This document shows positions 8,073 to 16,493 of a stretch of 64,000 nucleotides of DNA, piece after piece; the stretch's first letter is position 1, and every line of letters begins with the position of its first letter. The DNA is from Bacteroidota bacterium (GTDB taxonomy: Bacteria > Bacteroidota > Bacteroidia > Chitinophagales > Chitinophagaceae). The position numbers and the translations under genes were made by a program. The notes beneath the pieces are model-generated. The model ran no database searches and was not told where the DNA came from. It was given only the letters and a program-made list of their open reading frames with translations. Where the stretch lies: the NCBI GenBank assembly GCA_023430465.1, contig JAEZAM010000049.1:1-64000 (forward strand), given 5' to 3'.

Positions 8073-11000
8073 TTAGAAGTCAAAGCCCATACCAATATAC
8101 CAAACCGGCTTGGTGCCAAAGAATGTATTCATTTCCCAGGCGGCATCCAGGCGGAGATAATAACCTAACAAAGTACTGCGTGCTCCGAATCCATAACCGC
8201 CCGCTAATGGTCCAATGCCACCAGCGCGGAAGCGCACGGTGTACGGGCTGTTTGGTTCGTTGTAAATATTTTCCGGGCGGGAGATCTTGTCGATGCCGCC
8301 AGACCAGGCGCTGCCGAGATCAATGAATTGAACCAGTTGGAAGTTCCGGAGAAACGCATTGTTCACCGGCTTGTTGAAGAATGTTGAAAATACCGGCACA
8401 CGGATCTCGGAGTTGATGACGATGGCATTGTTGCCGTTCGCTGCATTCTGCCGGTATCCACGAAGATTAACCGCCAGTGACTGGTATGCATAGAAATTAA
8501 TATTGTCTTCCGGTCTTGGTTGCTGGTTGAATTTTGGTGAGAACCAGTTGTCCACCCCACCGAGATAATAGATCACTTTCTGATCACCGAACGAGAAGTC
8601 TCCCGCCGCACGAACCGCCCATGTCAGGTTGCGGTAAATGGGATAATAGTGACGCGCGTCGAAGCCAACGTTGAACATGTATCTGCCTTCCTGTCCTTTA
8701 TTTGCCAGTTGGGTGAACCAGTCGGCAAATATTTTATACCGCAGGCCCTGCCAGATGTTGGTAGCAGGATTCAATGTATTGTCATGCACGTATTCCAGGC
8801 TAAACTGTCCATAGGTTTTTTTCTCGTCTCTTACCTTAATCGATATGTCTTCTACGGCAAGCAATGATTTCCGTTCAAACCGCGGACCGATCACGGCGCG
8901 CAGGCTTCTCACCCTGTCAAGCGGATATTTCAGCGTGGCGAGGTAGTAACTGGAAAATTTCTTGCCGGTTCCCTGTACAAAAGTTGTGGATCCGGGTTCA
9001 AGCGGCAGGATGATGGTTTCCTGGACGATCGAGCGATAATACAGCGCACCCCAGTCCAGTCTCTTGCGCAGATTCTGGAAATAGAAAAGCACATCGTTGT
9101 CACGCAGGTTAGGGGCCACCCGGAAACCGCCGGTGATCTTGATGTCTTCCATCAGATCAGAGGTTCCAACGCGTAGCATGCCATTGAAATCACCACCGTT
9201 TGACAGATAGATAGGCCCGCTGCCGAATGTGTAAGGCTGAAATTTGTTTACTGCCAGCACAGAATTGTTGAAACCCGTGACGGCATAGTCGGCAAAGAAT
9301 TTCGGCGGCTTGTATTCATAGAGCTTTGCTTTTTTCAGGATCGTCGGCGCTTCTATCTCGGTAGCATCGACCACACGCCCCACCTGGCTGCTGTCGTTGC
9401 GGTCATCATCAAACTCGCTCTGGAAAAAATCGGCCTGAGCCTGTTTGCGGGCGCTGTCGGCCTGCTGTTGCTGTGGCGACTGACGATTCAGCATTCGACG
9501 CTCTTCGTCGATCCGCTGCTTCATATACTCTGTCGGCCGGGCGTTCACGTTCCGGCGGCGAAGCACATTTTCATCCACTTTGAGACGATATAATAATTTC
9601 ACATCTCCCAATTTCACCACCTCACTCACCAGTTGATTATCACCGGCCGTCCGGGTTTCAATCAGGCTGCTCTGGTAGTTTGTTAAGGGGAATACATAAG
9701 ATGAGTCGTTTGTAACGGACACGTAACCCACTGAATCGATATCCGTTTTATCCCATTCCTTCAGCAGGCTGTCCACTTCTGAGAGAGGTGGATTTCTCAG
9801 GATCTCATCCCCGATGAAGATGAGCGTATCCAGGCCTGCACGTTCTGTACGGAAGAAGCCGGCATACCGGTTATTGATACCATTCTCATCACTTACAAAG
9901 GTGAAATGGGAAGTGTTGTATTGTGAAGGGAAACGCGCATTGCCAAAGCGCAAGGAGGTAAGCTGGGATATTTGTTTGAATTCAGATTTGTTCCAGTTAT
10001 CTACGAGGAAAATATTGAAACGCTTTCCGGGAAGAGAATCATCACTGCTGGCAGCATTTGCTGAAGGGCGATTGCTGGAGTAAATGATGCCTGTCTTGTT
10101 GGGAAATGCCACGAAAGCGGGATCCAGGTCATCGTAGACATCATTTGTGATCTGGTCGAATGATTGCTTGTCAATTTTATAAACATAAATATCCGTCTGC
10201 CCGCTCCTGACACCGCTGAAGATAAGCGTGTTATTGTCCAGCATGTACTTCATGTCCTGGATCTGGTTGAACATGGGCAGATCCTGTTTGATGATCTTTA
10301 TCCTGTTCACCACATCGTACACGAACAATTTCAGTTTTCCTTTTTCAGAATACAGGACAGCCAGCCTTGTGCCCTTGCCATCCCAGGCAAGGATAGGGTA
10401 GTTCGGGTTCTTTTCATCTTCCCTGGAACGGTTGCCGAATTTCAACAGCACTTTACGATTAACGAAGTTTTCATTCAGGACTACTGAATACACCCCTTGT
10501 TTGAACTCCACAACAGCGTATGTAAAGCTCCGTGGATTGGGGTTGGCATTGAAGCGCATGAAATCTTTTTTTCCGATCTCTTCGCTGATGGAAAGCTGAC
10601 CTTTGGGAACATTCTTGCGTGCGCGGAGATCCTTGTAGTATTGCTGGGGGACTTCATTCATGAAGTCGCGGAGAATGAATTTGAATTTTTTCTTCGCCAG
10701 TTTCTCTGATGCATTGTTCAGGTTGCGGTAAATACGGCTCAGGTACAGGAAATAGGTTACTTTGTTTTTACCATATTTGTCAGCAAGATATTTCCAGAAG
10801 GCGTGACCGGCAAGGTTTGGCTTTTCGAAAGCAAACTGGTAGAAGTTTTTGTATTCGCCGCCGAGGAGGGTAGAGCGGAGTTCGTCATCGAGGGCAGGGC
10901 TCCAGTTTTCTGCAGCATACTCGATGTACCCATCGGTCAGCCACTTTGGAAGATCAAGCAGGGCCTGGTTGGCAGCAAATTCTCCGAGATCATCACCGAA

Positions 11001-11450
11001 AAGCTGGTTTTCTACAAGAACCCGGGCAATACCCTGGCGTATCTGGCGACGCAGGTTATCATGGTTTCCGTCAAAGAATACCAGCATCTTGTTATTAACC
11101 AGTTTGGTTACCCCGCCGGTATTTTGCCAGTCAATGCCCAGGCCGATATTGGATTGTTGCAGATCATCAAAGTTGTTGTAGACAACGATGTTCGTGCGGC
11201 GCTGGAGTCCATATTCCACGAACTCCTCGATGCTCGAAAGCTCCGTTTCGGCGATCTGGGCCACGTACTTCCCGAGGCCAAGTCCATCCTGGCTGAAATA
11301 TGTGTTAAAGTTTTCGGTCTGATAGTATTTCCAGTTGAATTTCTGGTGTTGTACACGATTTTTCCCAAACTCCACCGTATTCACCTGTGCATTTGCCCCC
11401 ATCCAGCCGCAAGTAAAAAGACAGGCAATCAGGCATGATAACTTAGTCAT
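8073..11450 (-). CDS. secreted zincin-like / beta-propeller / Omp85-like barrel protein
   Basis: 1125 aa in three parts. A signal peptide ends at GANAQ. Residues about 40-250 resemble a gluzincin peptidase (LPKWLTDGYIEYAAENW matches the distal glutamate helix), but where HExxH is expected, about residues 134-142, the sequence is QIRQGIARV, so it looks inactive. Residues about 290-600 contain PD40/TolB-like propeller repeats (YPILAWDGKGTRLAVLYS, GQTDIYVYKID, GIIYSSNRPSA). The C-terminus is a beta-barrel with an Omp85-type L6 motif (LRGYRQN, near residue 995) and a terminal phenylalanine (WYIGMGFDF). It is likely an outer-membrane protein with a large periplasmic or surface part; its role is unknown. 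Related Bacteroidetes proteins are usually labelled TolB-like or hypothetical. Confidence 0.8.
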   Translation of the reverse strand: MTKLSCLIACLFTCGWMGANAQVNTVEFGKNRVQHQKFNWKYYQTENFNTYFSQDGLGLGKYVAQIAETELSSIEEFVEYGLQRRTNIVVYNNFDDLQQSNIGLGIDWQNTGGVTKLVNNKMLVFFDGNHDNLRRQIRQGIARVLVENQLFGDDLGEFAANQALLDLPKWLTDGYIEYAAENWSPALDDELRSTLLGGEYKNFYQFAFEKPNLAGHAFWKYLADKYGKNKVTYFLYLSRIYRNLNNASEKLAKKKFKFILRDFMNEVPQQYYKDLRARKNVPKGQLSISEEIGKKDFMRFNANPNPRSFTYAVVEFKQGVYSVVLNENFVNRKVLLKFGNRSREDEKNPNYPILAWDGKGTRLAVLYSEKGKLKLFVYDVVNRIKIIKQDLPMFNQIQDMKYMLDNNTLIFSGVRSGQTDIYVYKIDKQSFDQITNDVYDDLDPAFVAFPNKTGIIYSSNRPSANAASSDDSLPGKRFNIFLVDNWNKSEFKQISQLTSLRFGNARFPSQYNTSHFTFVSDENGINNRYAGFFRTERAGLDTLIFIGDEILRNPPLSEVDSLLKEWDKTDIDSVGYVSVTNDSSYVFPLTNYQSSLIETRTAGDNQLVSEVVKLGDVKLLYRLKVDENVLRRRNVNARPTEYMKQRIDEERRMLNRQSPQQQQADSARKQAQADFFQSEFDDDRNDSSQVGRVVDATEIEAPTILKKAKLYEYKPPKFFADYAVTGFNNSVLAVNKFQPYTFGSGPIYLSNGGDFNGMLRVGTSDLMEDIKITGGFRVAPNLRDNDVLFYFQNLRKRLDWGALYYRSIVQETIILPLEPGSTTFVQGTGKKFSSYYLATLKYPLDRVRSLRAVIGPRFERKSLLAVEDISIKVRDEKKTYGQFSLEYVHDNTLNPATNIWQGLRYKIFADWFTQLANKGQEGRYMFNVGFDARHYYPIYRNLTWAVRAAGDFSFGDQKVIYYLGGVDNWFSPKFNQQPRPEDNINFYAYQSLAVNLRGYRQNAANGNNAIVINSEIRVPVFSTFFNKPVNNAFLRNFQLVQFIDLGSAWSGGIDKISRPENIYNEPNSPYTVRFRAGGIGPLAGGYGFGARSTLLGYYLRLDAAWEMNTFFGTKPVWYIGMGFDF

Positions 11451-11529
11451 AGAATCTTTTGCTGTTTCAGATGCTTATTAATCGTTGTTTATTAGCGGGC
11501 TGTTGCCCCTGACCATTGTTTTGTTGAAT

Positions 11530-11537
11530 TATCTTTG
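11530..11537 (+). promoter_or_regulatory. Bacteroidetes -7 element TATCTTTG (MBL hydrolase)
   Basis: Exact TAnnTTTG match 76 bases before the ATG at 11614, in the divergent gap of the two neighbouring genes. Confidence 0.45.
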
Positions 11538-11613
11538 CTGTTCGATATGGTGCGTCCCGGAAGCAAAAAAGAGGGGATTTGCACACCACACTTAAAAGTA
11601 CGAAAATCCCATC

Positions 11614-12255
11614 ATGTTAGCTCTTACGTCGTTTTCATTCAGCCCCCTTCAGGAGAATACCTATGTGTTGTATAACGCAGACCGGGAAGCCTGCATTATT
11701 GACCCCGGTTGTTATTTTCCCGAAGAGAAAAAACGGCTGCAGGACTTTGTGGAGCAGGAAGCGCTGAAACCGACGCTTCTACTCAACACGCATTGCCACA
11801 TTGATCATGTGTTCGGCAACCAGTTTGTGTTTGACACCTGGGGGCTTATTCCGCATTTTCATGAGAAGGAGACTCCTGTACTGGACCTGTTGCCGCTTTC
11901 CGCCCAGTTGTGGAACCTGAAATTCGATATTTATGCCGGCGAAGTAGCCCATATCCGGGAGGGGGAAACGATCTGGTTGGGAAATGAGGAACTTTCCATC
12001 CTTTTCACCCCCGGGCACTCGCCGGGGAGCGTTTCTTTTTATCACGAGGCCGGAAAGTTTATAATTGGCGGAGATGTGCTGTTTCGCGGGAGCATAGGCC
12101 GGACGGATCTGCCGGGTGGAGACTATGACACCCTGATCGACAGTATCAATCGCGAGTTCATGACCTTGCCGCCAGACACAACAGTGTATTCCGGCCATGG
12201 GGATCCCAGCACGGTAGCTGCGGAAAAAGCAACAAATCCATTCCTGAACGATTAA
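11614..12255 (+). CDS. metallo-beta-lactamase-fold hydrolase, glyoxalase II-like
   Basis: 213 aa, the usual length of the compact glyoxalase II-like family. The zinc motif HxHxDH is at residues 60-65 (THCHIDHVFG); further ligands are in FTPGHSPGSVSFYH, GGDVLFRGSIGRTDLPGGDY and YSGHGDPSTV. These are the residues that bind two metal ions and activate water for hydrolysis of thioesters or similar substrates. The exact substrate cannot be read from the sequence; hydroxyacylglutathione hydrolase is the closest well-studied relative, but Bacteroidetes often lack glutathione. Cytoplasmic, no signal peptide. Its TAA stop is followed without a gap by the stop of the convergent flippase gene. Confidence 0.9.
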   Translation: MLALTSFSFSPLQENTYVLYNADREACIIDPGCYFPEEKKRLQDFVEQEALKPTLLLNTHCHIDHVFGNQFVFDTWGLIPHFHEKETPVLDLLPLSAQLWNLKFDIYAGEVAHIREGETIWLGNEELSILFTPGHSPGSVSFYHEAGKFIIGGDVLFRGSIGRTDLPGGDYDTLIDSINREFMTLPPDTTVYSGHGDPSTVAAEKATNPFLND

Positions 12256-13749
12256 TCAGCGAATATACCTCCCGATGACCGGAAGCCGGCTGAACTCCTT
12301 GCGCTCCACCTGCAGGATAAACCAACCGAAAGCACCCAGGAGTACCAGGCCGAAGCCACGGTTGATCCAGGGGTTGAGATCGAACCTGGTGAACCCTGCA
12401 TGAATGGCATAAAGCAGGATTACGATGACGATGTAAGCGAGCAGTTTTTTCCAGGCATACGGAATCCTGTAATGGCGTTGTCCCCAGATAAATGAAATTA
12501 CCATCATGGTACCATAGCAGAAGAAGGTGGCCCAGGCACAGGCCATATAGCCCAGGCTCGGTATGAAGAGGAAATTGATAAGCAGGGTAATGGCCGCACC
12601 AATAAGCGTGATTCGGGCCCCGGTGCCTGTTTTATTCGTAACCTTATACCAGATGCTGAGATTATAATAAATCCCGAGGAACATGTTAGCCAGCAGCAGT
12701 ATGGGCACCACTTTCAATCCGGTCCAGTAACTGGGTTTACTCAAAAAATATTTCCAGGTATCCAGGAACAGCACTACCACGAGAAACATGAAACAGATAG
12801 CAATTACGAAAAACTTCATGACACGGGCGTAGGTCCGTGGTGCATTTTCACCGCCAGCCTGTTTGAAAAAAAAAGGCTCAGCACCAAGCCGGAAAGCCTG
12901 AACGAAAAGCGTGATCAGGATGGCGAGCTTATAACAACCGCTGTAAATGGCCACTTCCACACGCGGGTCGGATGCCGTAGACCACCAGCCAAGCATGAGC
13001 CGGTCCATGGTTTCGTTGATCATACCGCCAAACCCCACGAGCACGAGGGGTAGGGAATAGGCCATTACTTCCCGCCAGAGGGATTTATCAAATTGCCAGC
13101 GGAAGGCAAAAAACTCTTTTCCCAGCAGCAGAAAGGTAACAACCGACTGGATCAGGTTGGCAAGGATGATATAGGTTACTACATCATCAGGATCATAAAA
13201 AACAGCAACGGCGCTCTCGGGATTGTCCTTTACCAGTGCAGGGCAAATGGTTACGAAGAAGATGGTAAAGGCAATGTTGACGATGATTCCTCCAACGCGG
13301 ATGAGCGCGTATTTGACAGGCCGTCCTTCGTGTCGAAGTTTGGCAAACGCGATGGTTGTGAGTGCATCAAACGCTATGATGAAGGTGGCCAGGGTGATGT
13401 ACTCCGGATGTTGTTTAAGTGAAATGATCTCGGCCAGCGTTCCGCGGAAAAGCAGCATCGTAGCGGTAAAAGCCAGCGTGCTGATGATCAGTGAAACCGT
13501 AATAGTATTATAAATGGATTGTTCGCTCCCTTTCTTCTGGATAAACCGGAAATAGGCGGTTTCAAGGCCATAGGTGAAAATGATATTCAGAAAGGGGATC
13601 AGCGCGTAAACGAGGTTCATTTCTCCATAATCCGCTTCCAGCAACTGGCCGGTCAGGTAGGGAGTCAGCAGGTAATTGAGAAAACGTGCCGCGATGGAGC
13701 TCACTCCATACCACATCGTTTGCCCGGCCAGTTGTTTTATTCCACTCAA
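12256..13749 (-). CDS. polysaccharide flippase (Wzx/MATE-type, MOP superfamily)
   Basis: 497 aa with about 14 membrane helices and the start typical of lipid-linked oligosaccharide flippases (MSGIKQLAGQTMWYGVSSIA, then RFLNYLLTPYLTGQLLEADYGEMN). Such proteins move undecaprenyl-linked sugar units across the inner membrane for O-antigen or capsule synthesis. No glycosyltransferase genes flank it, although a WecA-like initiating transferase is at 47424. The start codon is TTG. Upstream on this strand a full promoter is visible: TTG at 13795-13797, 19 bases, then TATTTTTG at 13768-13775. A palindrome covers the leader. The 3' end abuts the MBL gene with no gap. Confidence 0.88.
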   Translation of the reverse strand: MSGIKQLAGQTMWYGVSSIAARFLNYLLTPYLTGQLLEADYGEMNLVYALIPFLNIIFTYGLETAYFRFIQKKGSEQSIYNTITVSLIISTLAFTATMLLFRGTLAEIISLKQHPEYITLATFIIAFDALTTIAFAKLRHEGRPVKYALIRVGGIIVNIAFTIFFVTICPALVKDNPESAVAVFYDPDDVVTYIILANLIQSVVTFLLLGKEFFAFRWQFDKSLWREVMAYSLPLVLVGFGGMINETMDRLMLGWWSTASDPRVEVAIYSGCYKLAILITLFVQAFRLGAEPFFFKQAGGENAPRTYARVMKFFVIAICFMFLVVVLFLDTWKYFLSKPSYWTGLKVVPILLLANMFLGIYYNLSIWYKVTNKTGTGARITLIGAAITLLINFLFIPSLGYMACAWATFFCYGTMMVISFIWGQRHYRIPYAWKKLLAYIVIVILLYAIHAGFTRFDLNPWINRGFGLVLLGAFGWFILQVERKEFSRLPVIGRYIR

Positions 13750-13750
13750 T

Positions 13751-13766
13751 TACCAATGATTTGGTA
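13751..13766 (-). promoter_or_regulatory. palindrome in flippase leader
   Basis: TACCAA-TGAT-TTGGTA is a perfect 6-bp inverted repeat between the predicted -7 element and the TTG start of the flippase, so it covers the expected transcription start. An operator or a leader hairpin that hides the start codon are both possible. Confidence 0.4.
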
Positions 13767-13767
13767 A

Positions 13768-13797
13768 CAAAAATAACGGCTGCATTTCCAAAAACAA
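13768..13797 (-). promoter_or_regulatory. full Bacteroidetes promoter, TTG-N19-TATTTTTG (flippase)
   Basis: On the minus strand TTG (13795-13797) is separated by exactly 19 bases from TATTTTTG (13768-13775), matching the consensus TTG-N19/21-TAnnTTTG of the Bacteroidetes primary sigma factor. Confidence 0.65.
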
Positions 13798-13834
13798 CAA
13801 CATAGCTGCCAAACAGCATTATTTAAGAGCATCT

Positions 13835-13842
13835 TATCTTTG
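13835..13842 (+). promoter_or_regulatory. Bacteroidetes -7 element TATCTTTG (gene at 13858)
   Basis: Exact TAnnTTTG match 15 bases before the ATG at 13858. This short distance argues for that ATG rather than the in-frame TTG at 13840, which would lie inside the promoter. Confidence 0.55.
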
Positions 13843-13857
13843 AAAAAACTACAGCTT

Positions 13858-14526
13858 ATGAAACAATTCATCCTTCTTTCCCTGCTGGTGCTGGTTTTCC
13901 AACTCCATGCCCAAAGCCAGGCACGTGAAGAGAACGTGGATTACAATAAAAAAAAGCAGCAGGCTTTCGTGATTGATTTTGCTTATCCCCCGGAAGCGGT
14001 GGAAAATGCTATCGTTCACCGCATGGAAAAATTGGGTTACCGGGCAAAAGAAGAGAAGGGCCTTTTTAATAAAGACAAGGGTTATCGCATCTATAAAGGT
14101 GCGCAGATTGATGACGTTTATGATGGCAGCCTGGATTACATCATCCGCGTTGACCGCAAGAGCCGGAAGGAAACCGATGAATCTGTTGTATACATGATCC
14201 TGCATAAGGATGGGGAAAATGTGAAAGCTATATTCGATGAAGATGACCGCAGGGCGGCAAAATCATTTCTCAGCGGCCTGTTGCCGGATGTAGAGGATGC
14301 GCATCTTGACCTCCAGGTGAAATCACAGGAGGATGTACTGACCAAATCTGAGAAGAAATACAAGTCGCTCCAGGATGAGCAACTGAGCCTGGAGAAAAAG
14401 CTCGCTGAGTTGCAGGCGGCTATTGAAAAGAATAAGCTTGGGCAGGAAGATCAACTGAAAACGGTTGAGCTCAATAAATCCGCGCTGGAAGAGTTGAAGG
14501 GCAAACGCCGGAAATCAACTCGCTGA
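13858..14526 (+). CDS. secreted protein with C-terminal coiled coil, unknown function
   Basis: 222 aa from the ATG MKQFILL. A signal peptide (LLSLLVLVFQLHAQSQA) leads into a mixed alpha/beta region (FVIDFAYPPEAVENAIVHRM, then YRIYKGAQIDDVYDGSLDYI) with many charged residues. From about residue 150 to 215 there is a clear heptad-like coiled coil (EKKYKSLQDEQLSLEKKLAE) and a basic tail (KGKRRKST). I do not recognise the family. Likely periplasmic or surface-attached. The stop codon directly abuts the stop of the convergent peroxidase gene (TGATCA). Confidence 0.78.
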   Translation: MKQFILLSLLVLVFQLHAQSQAREENVDYNKKKQQAFVIDFAYPPEAVENAIVHRMEKLGYRAKEEKGLFNKDKGYRIYKGAQIDDVYDGSLDYIIRVDRKSRKETDESVVYMILHKDGENVKAIFDEDDRRAAKSFLSGLLPDVEDAHLDLQVKSQEDVLTKSEKKYKSLQDEQLSLEKKLAELQAAIEKNKLGQEDQLKTVELNKSALEELKGKRRKSTR

Positions 14527-15567
14527 TCAGGGTTTGGTGAAGCGGGTATCCTTCAGGAAACTGCTGTCGGTAAGTGTTCTGAGAAAAAGGGCAATATCGA
14601 TCGCCTGTTGATCGGTGAGGGGTATGCCCCCCGCGAGCTGCGGGTTCAGTGTGGGGCTTTGCTGCACGTCGTGGCGATAGTGGTTGATGCACTGCGAAAG
14701 TGTGTTGAACCGGCCATCATGCATATAATTGGAAGAAATATAAACATTCCGCAGGGAGGGTGTCTTGAAGAGCAGCGAATCGGCTGATCTTCCCGTGATC
14801 CTCATCCTTCCATAGTCGTTCAGGAATTCATCCACGGGCAGGCCGATATTATGCAACGCATAGTCGGTGAACATGGGTTCCGGGTGGCAGGATGCACAAT
14901 TGGCCTGGAACAGCTGGTATCCGTTCTGCTCCTGCCCGGAAAAGCTGGCGGTGCCTTTTTTTACCCGATCATATTTCGAGTTGGCAGATATAAAGCTGCC
15001 CGTAAACTGTGCTAATGCTTTTGTGACCAGGCGCGGGCTGATAAAATCGGTGCGGAATACTTCCCGGAACCGGCGCCGGTAATCCGGATCCACCTGCAAC
15101 TTCGCGATGACATCGTTGAAATTTTCAGCCATTTCCAGTTGACCGGTAATGGGATGAGCTGCTTCGGTTTCGAGTGATTCGAATTCTCCGTCCCAATGGA
15201 AACTGGATTGCCACGCCAGGTTGAACAGGGCCGGAGCATTGCGCAATGTGTGGGAGCCGTTGTAGCCATGGCTTCTGTCGTGCTCATACGTACCAAACCC
15301 TGCGATCTGCTGGTGACAGGAAGCGCAGGGGAAATTGCCATCTTTGGACAGGCGGCCATCATAGAAAAGTTTTCGTCCGAGACTGATCCCTTCCTCTGAA
15401 AGGGGGTTATCCTGGAACCGGTAGGCGGGTGCCGGGAATCCCTCCGGTATCTCCTGGGTAAGAAAATTCAGGTGATTGGGATTGTCGCGCCGGCAGGAAA
15501 TCAGCATGCGTGAGATACCTACTGATAGGGCGAGAATAATAGATATGGTGAGCAGGTGTTTGAACAT
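14527..15567 (-). CDS. di-haem cytochrome c peroxidase (CcpA/MauG family)
   Basis: 346 aa, the usual length of the family. Two haem c attachment motifs are seen: CASCHQQIAGFG near the N-terminus and CASCHPEPMF in the second half. MHDGRFNTLSQCINHY is the typical distal loop with a methionine ligand candidate. The N-terminus is hydrophobic and ends in LISC followed by RRDN, a possible lipobox, so the enzyme may be a periplasmic lipoprotein. It reduces hydrogen peroxide or modifies a partner protein using electrons from small cytochromes. The ATG at 15567 lies one base past the stop of arfB; an upstream GTG at 15579 overlapping arfB is less likely. Co-transcription with arfB is probable. Confidence 0.9.
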   Translation of the reverse strand: MFKHLLTISIILALSVGISRMLISCRRDNPNHLNFLTQEIPEGFPAPAYRFQDNPLSEEGISLGRKLFYDGRLSKDGNFPCASCHQQIAGFGTYEHDRSHGYNGSHTLRNAPALFNLAWQSSFHWDGEFESLETEAAHPITGQLEMAENFNDVIAKLQVDPDYRRRFREVFRTDFISPRLVTKALAQFTGSFISANSKYDRVKKGTASFSGQEQNGYQLFQANCASCHPEPMFTDYALHNIGLPVDEFLNDYGRMRITGRSADSLLFKTPSLRNVYISSNYMHDGRFNTLSQCINHYRHDVQQSPTLNPQLAGGIPLTDQQAIDIALFLRTLTDSSFLKDTRFTKP

Positions 15568-15568
15568 A

Positions 15569-15973
15569 TCAGAAATCACCGGGCCGGAATTTTTTTCTGC
15601 CGGATTTTACTTCACCCAGCTTTTTCTTAGAGTCGATCCTTCTCTCTTTAGCTGCTTTTGAAACCCGCGTAGCGATCCTGGCTTTTTTCTTTAATAACGC
15701 TTCATGAACGAGTTTATTGATCCGGGTGATGGCTTCATCTTTATTGGCAAGCTGTGTCCGGTGCGTTTGTGATTTCACCTGTAGCATACCTGCGCTGGTG
15801 ATCTTTGCGGCCAGTTTTTCCCGGAGTAATGATTTCTGTTCATCTGTCAACAGAGCGGATGCTGCAATATCAAACGCGGCGAGTACAGCAGTTTCTACCT
15901 TGTTTACGTTTTGCCCCCCTTTTCCGCCGCTGCGGGTGGTCTGAAATTGTATTTCCCTGGTAAGATCGATCAT
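15569..15973 (-). CDS. arfB: alternative ribosome-rescue factor ArfB (YaeJ family)
   Basis: 134 aa, matching the family length. The peptidyl-tRNA hydrolysis loop GGQ is in SGGKGGQNVNKVETAV near residue 20. The lysine/arginine-rich tail (KKARIATRVSKAAKERRIDSKKK, residues about 95-118) is the part that inserts into the empty mRNA channel of stalled ribosomes. The protein releases nascent chains from ribosomes stalled on non-stop mRNA. It lacks the stop-codon recognition domain of RF1/RF2, so it is not a truncated release factor. The downstream peroxidase start is one base past its stop. Confidence 0.93.
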   Translation of the reverse strand: MIDLTREIQFQTTRSGGKGGQNVNKVETAVLAAFDIAASALLTDEQKSLLREKLAAKITSAGMLQVKSQTHRTQLANKDEAITRINKLVHEALLKKKARIATRVSKAAKERRIDSKKKLGEVKSGRKKFRPGDF

Positions 15974-16016
15974 TGCTCGCTGGTCTTTGCCTTGTCCATT
16001 ACTGGCTTGTGATACA

Positions 16017-16024
16017 TAAATTTG
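16017..16024 (+). promoter_or_regulatory. Bacteroidetes -7 element TAAATTTG (dtd)
   Basis: Exact TAnnTTTG match 16 bases before the dtd ATG. A TTG at 15992-15994 is 22 bases upstream, slightly longer than the optimum. Confidence 0.5.
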
Positions 16025-16040
16025 AGCTCAAAGTTATACT

Positions 16041-16493
16041 ATGCGCGTGGTGATACAACGGGTGACAAATGCTTCGGTAGAAATTGAAGGGCGGATTCAT
16101 TCATCGATTGGCAGCGGGCTTATGGTCCTGGTTGGCATTGAAGATGCGGACGGACCGGATGACATTGCCTGGTTATCGTCAAAGATCACGCAATTGCGGA
16201 TCATGAATGATGCAAATGGCGTGATGAATGAATCGGTGAAGGACCAGGGCGGGGAGATCATGCTGGTCAGTCAGTTTACTCTGCATGCTGCTACGGCAAA
16301 GGGCAACAGGCCTTCTTATATCCGGGCGAGTAAGCCCGTCATAGCAATTCCTCTTTATGAGCAGATGATAAGCCGGCTGGAGGCAGACCTGGGAAAGCCG
16401 ATAGCGACAGGTGTGTTTGGGGCCGACATGAAGATCAGCCTGGTAAATGACGGGCCGGTAACCATAGTGATTGATTCAAAAATGCGGAACTGA
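16041..16493 (+). CDS. dtd: D-aminoacyl-tRNA deacylase
   Basis: 150 aa, full family length. It starts MRVVIQRVTNASVEIEG as in most Dtd proteins. The two active-site motifs are present: SQFTL (LVSQFTLHA) and the NxGPxT motif (VNDGPVTIVID) near the C-terminus. The homodimer removes D-amino acids, and glycine mischarged on tRNA-Ala, from tRNA by RNA-based catalysis. Divergent from arfB, and its TGA abuts the stop of the convergent small secreted protein (TGATCA). Cytoplasmic housekeeping gene; no oddities. Confidence 0.97.
   Translation: MRVVIQRVTNASVEIEGRIHSSIGSGLMVLVGIEDADGPDDIAWLSSKITQLRIMNDANGVMNESVKDQGGEIMLVSQFTLHAATAKGNRPSYIRASKPVIAIPLYEQMISRLEADLGKPIATGVFGADMKISLVNDGPVTIVIDSKMRN

Noticed and set aside
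10803..11438. 211-codon plus-strand frame
   Set aside because: Antisense to the N-terminal part of the zincin-like/Omp85-like gene; no family resemblance.
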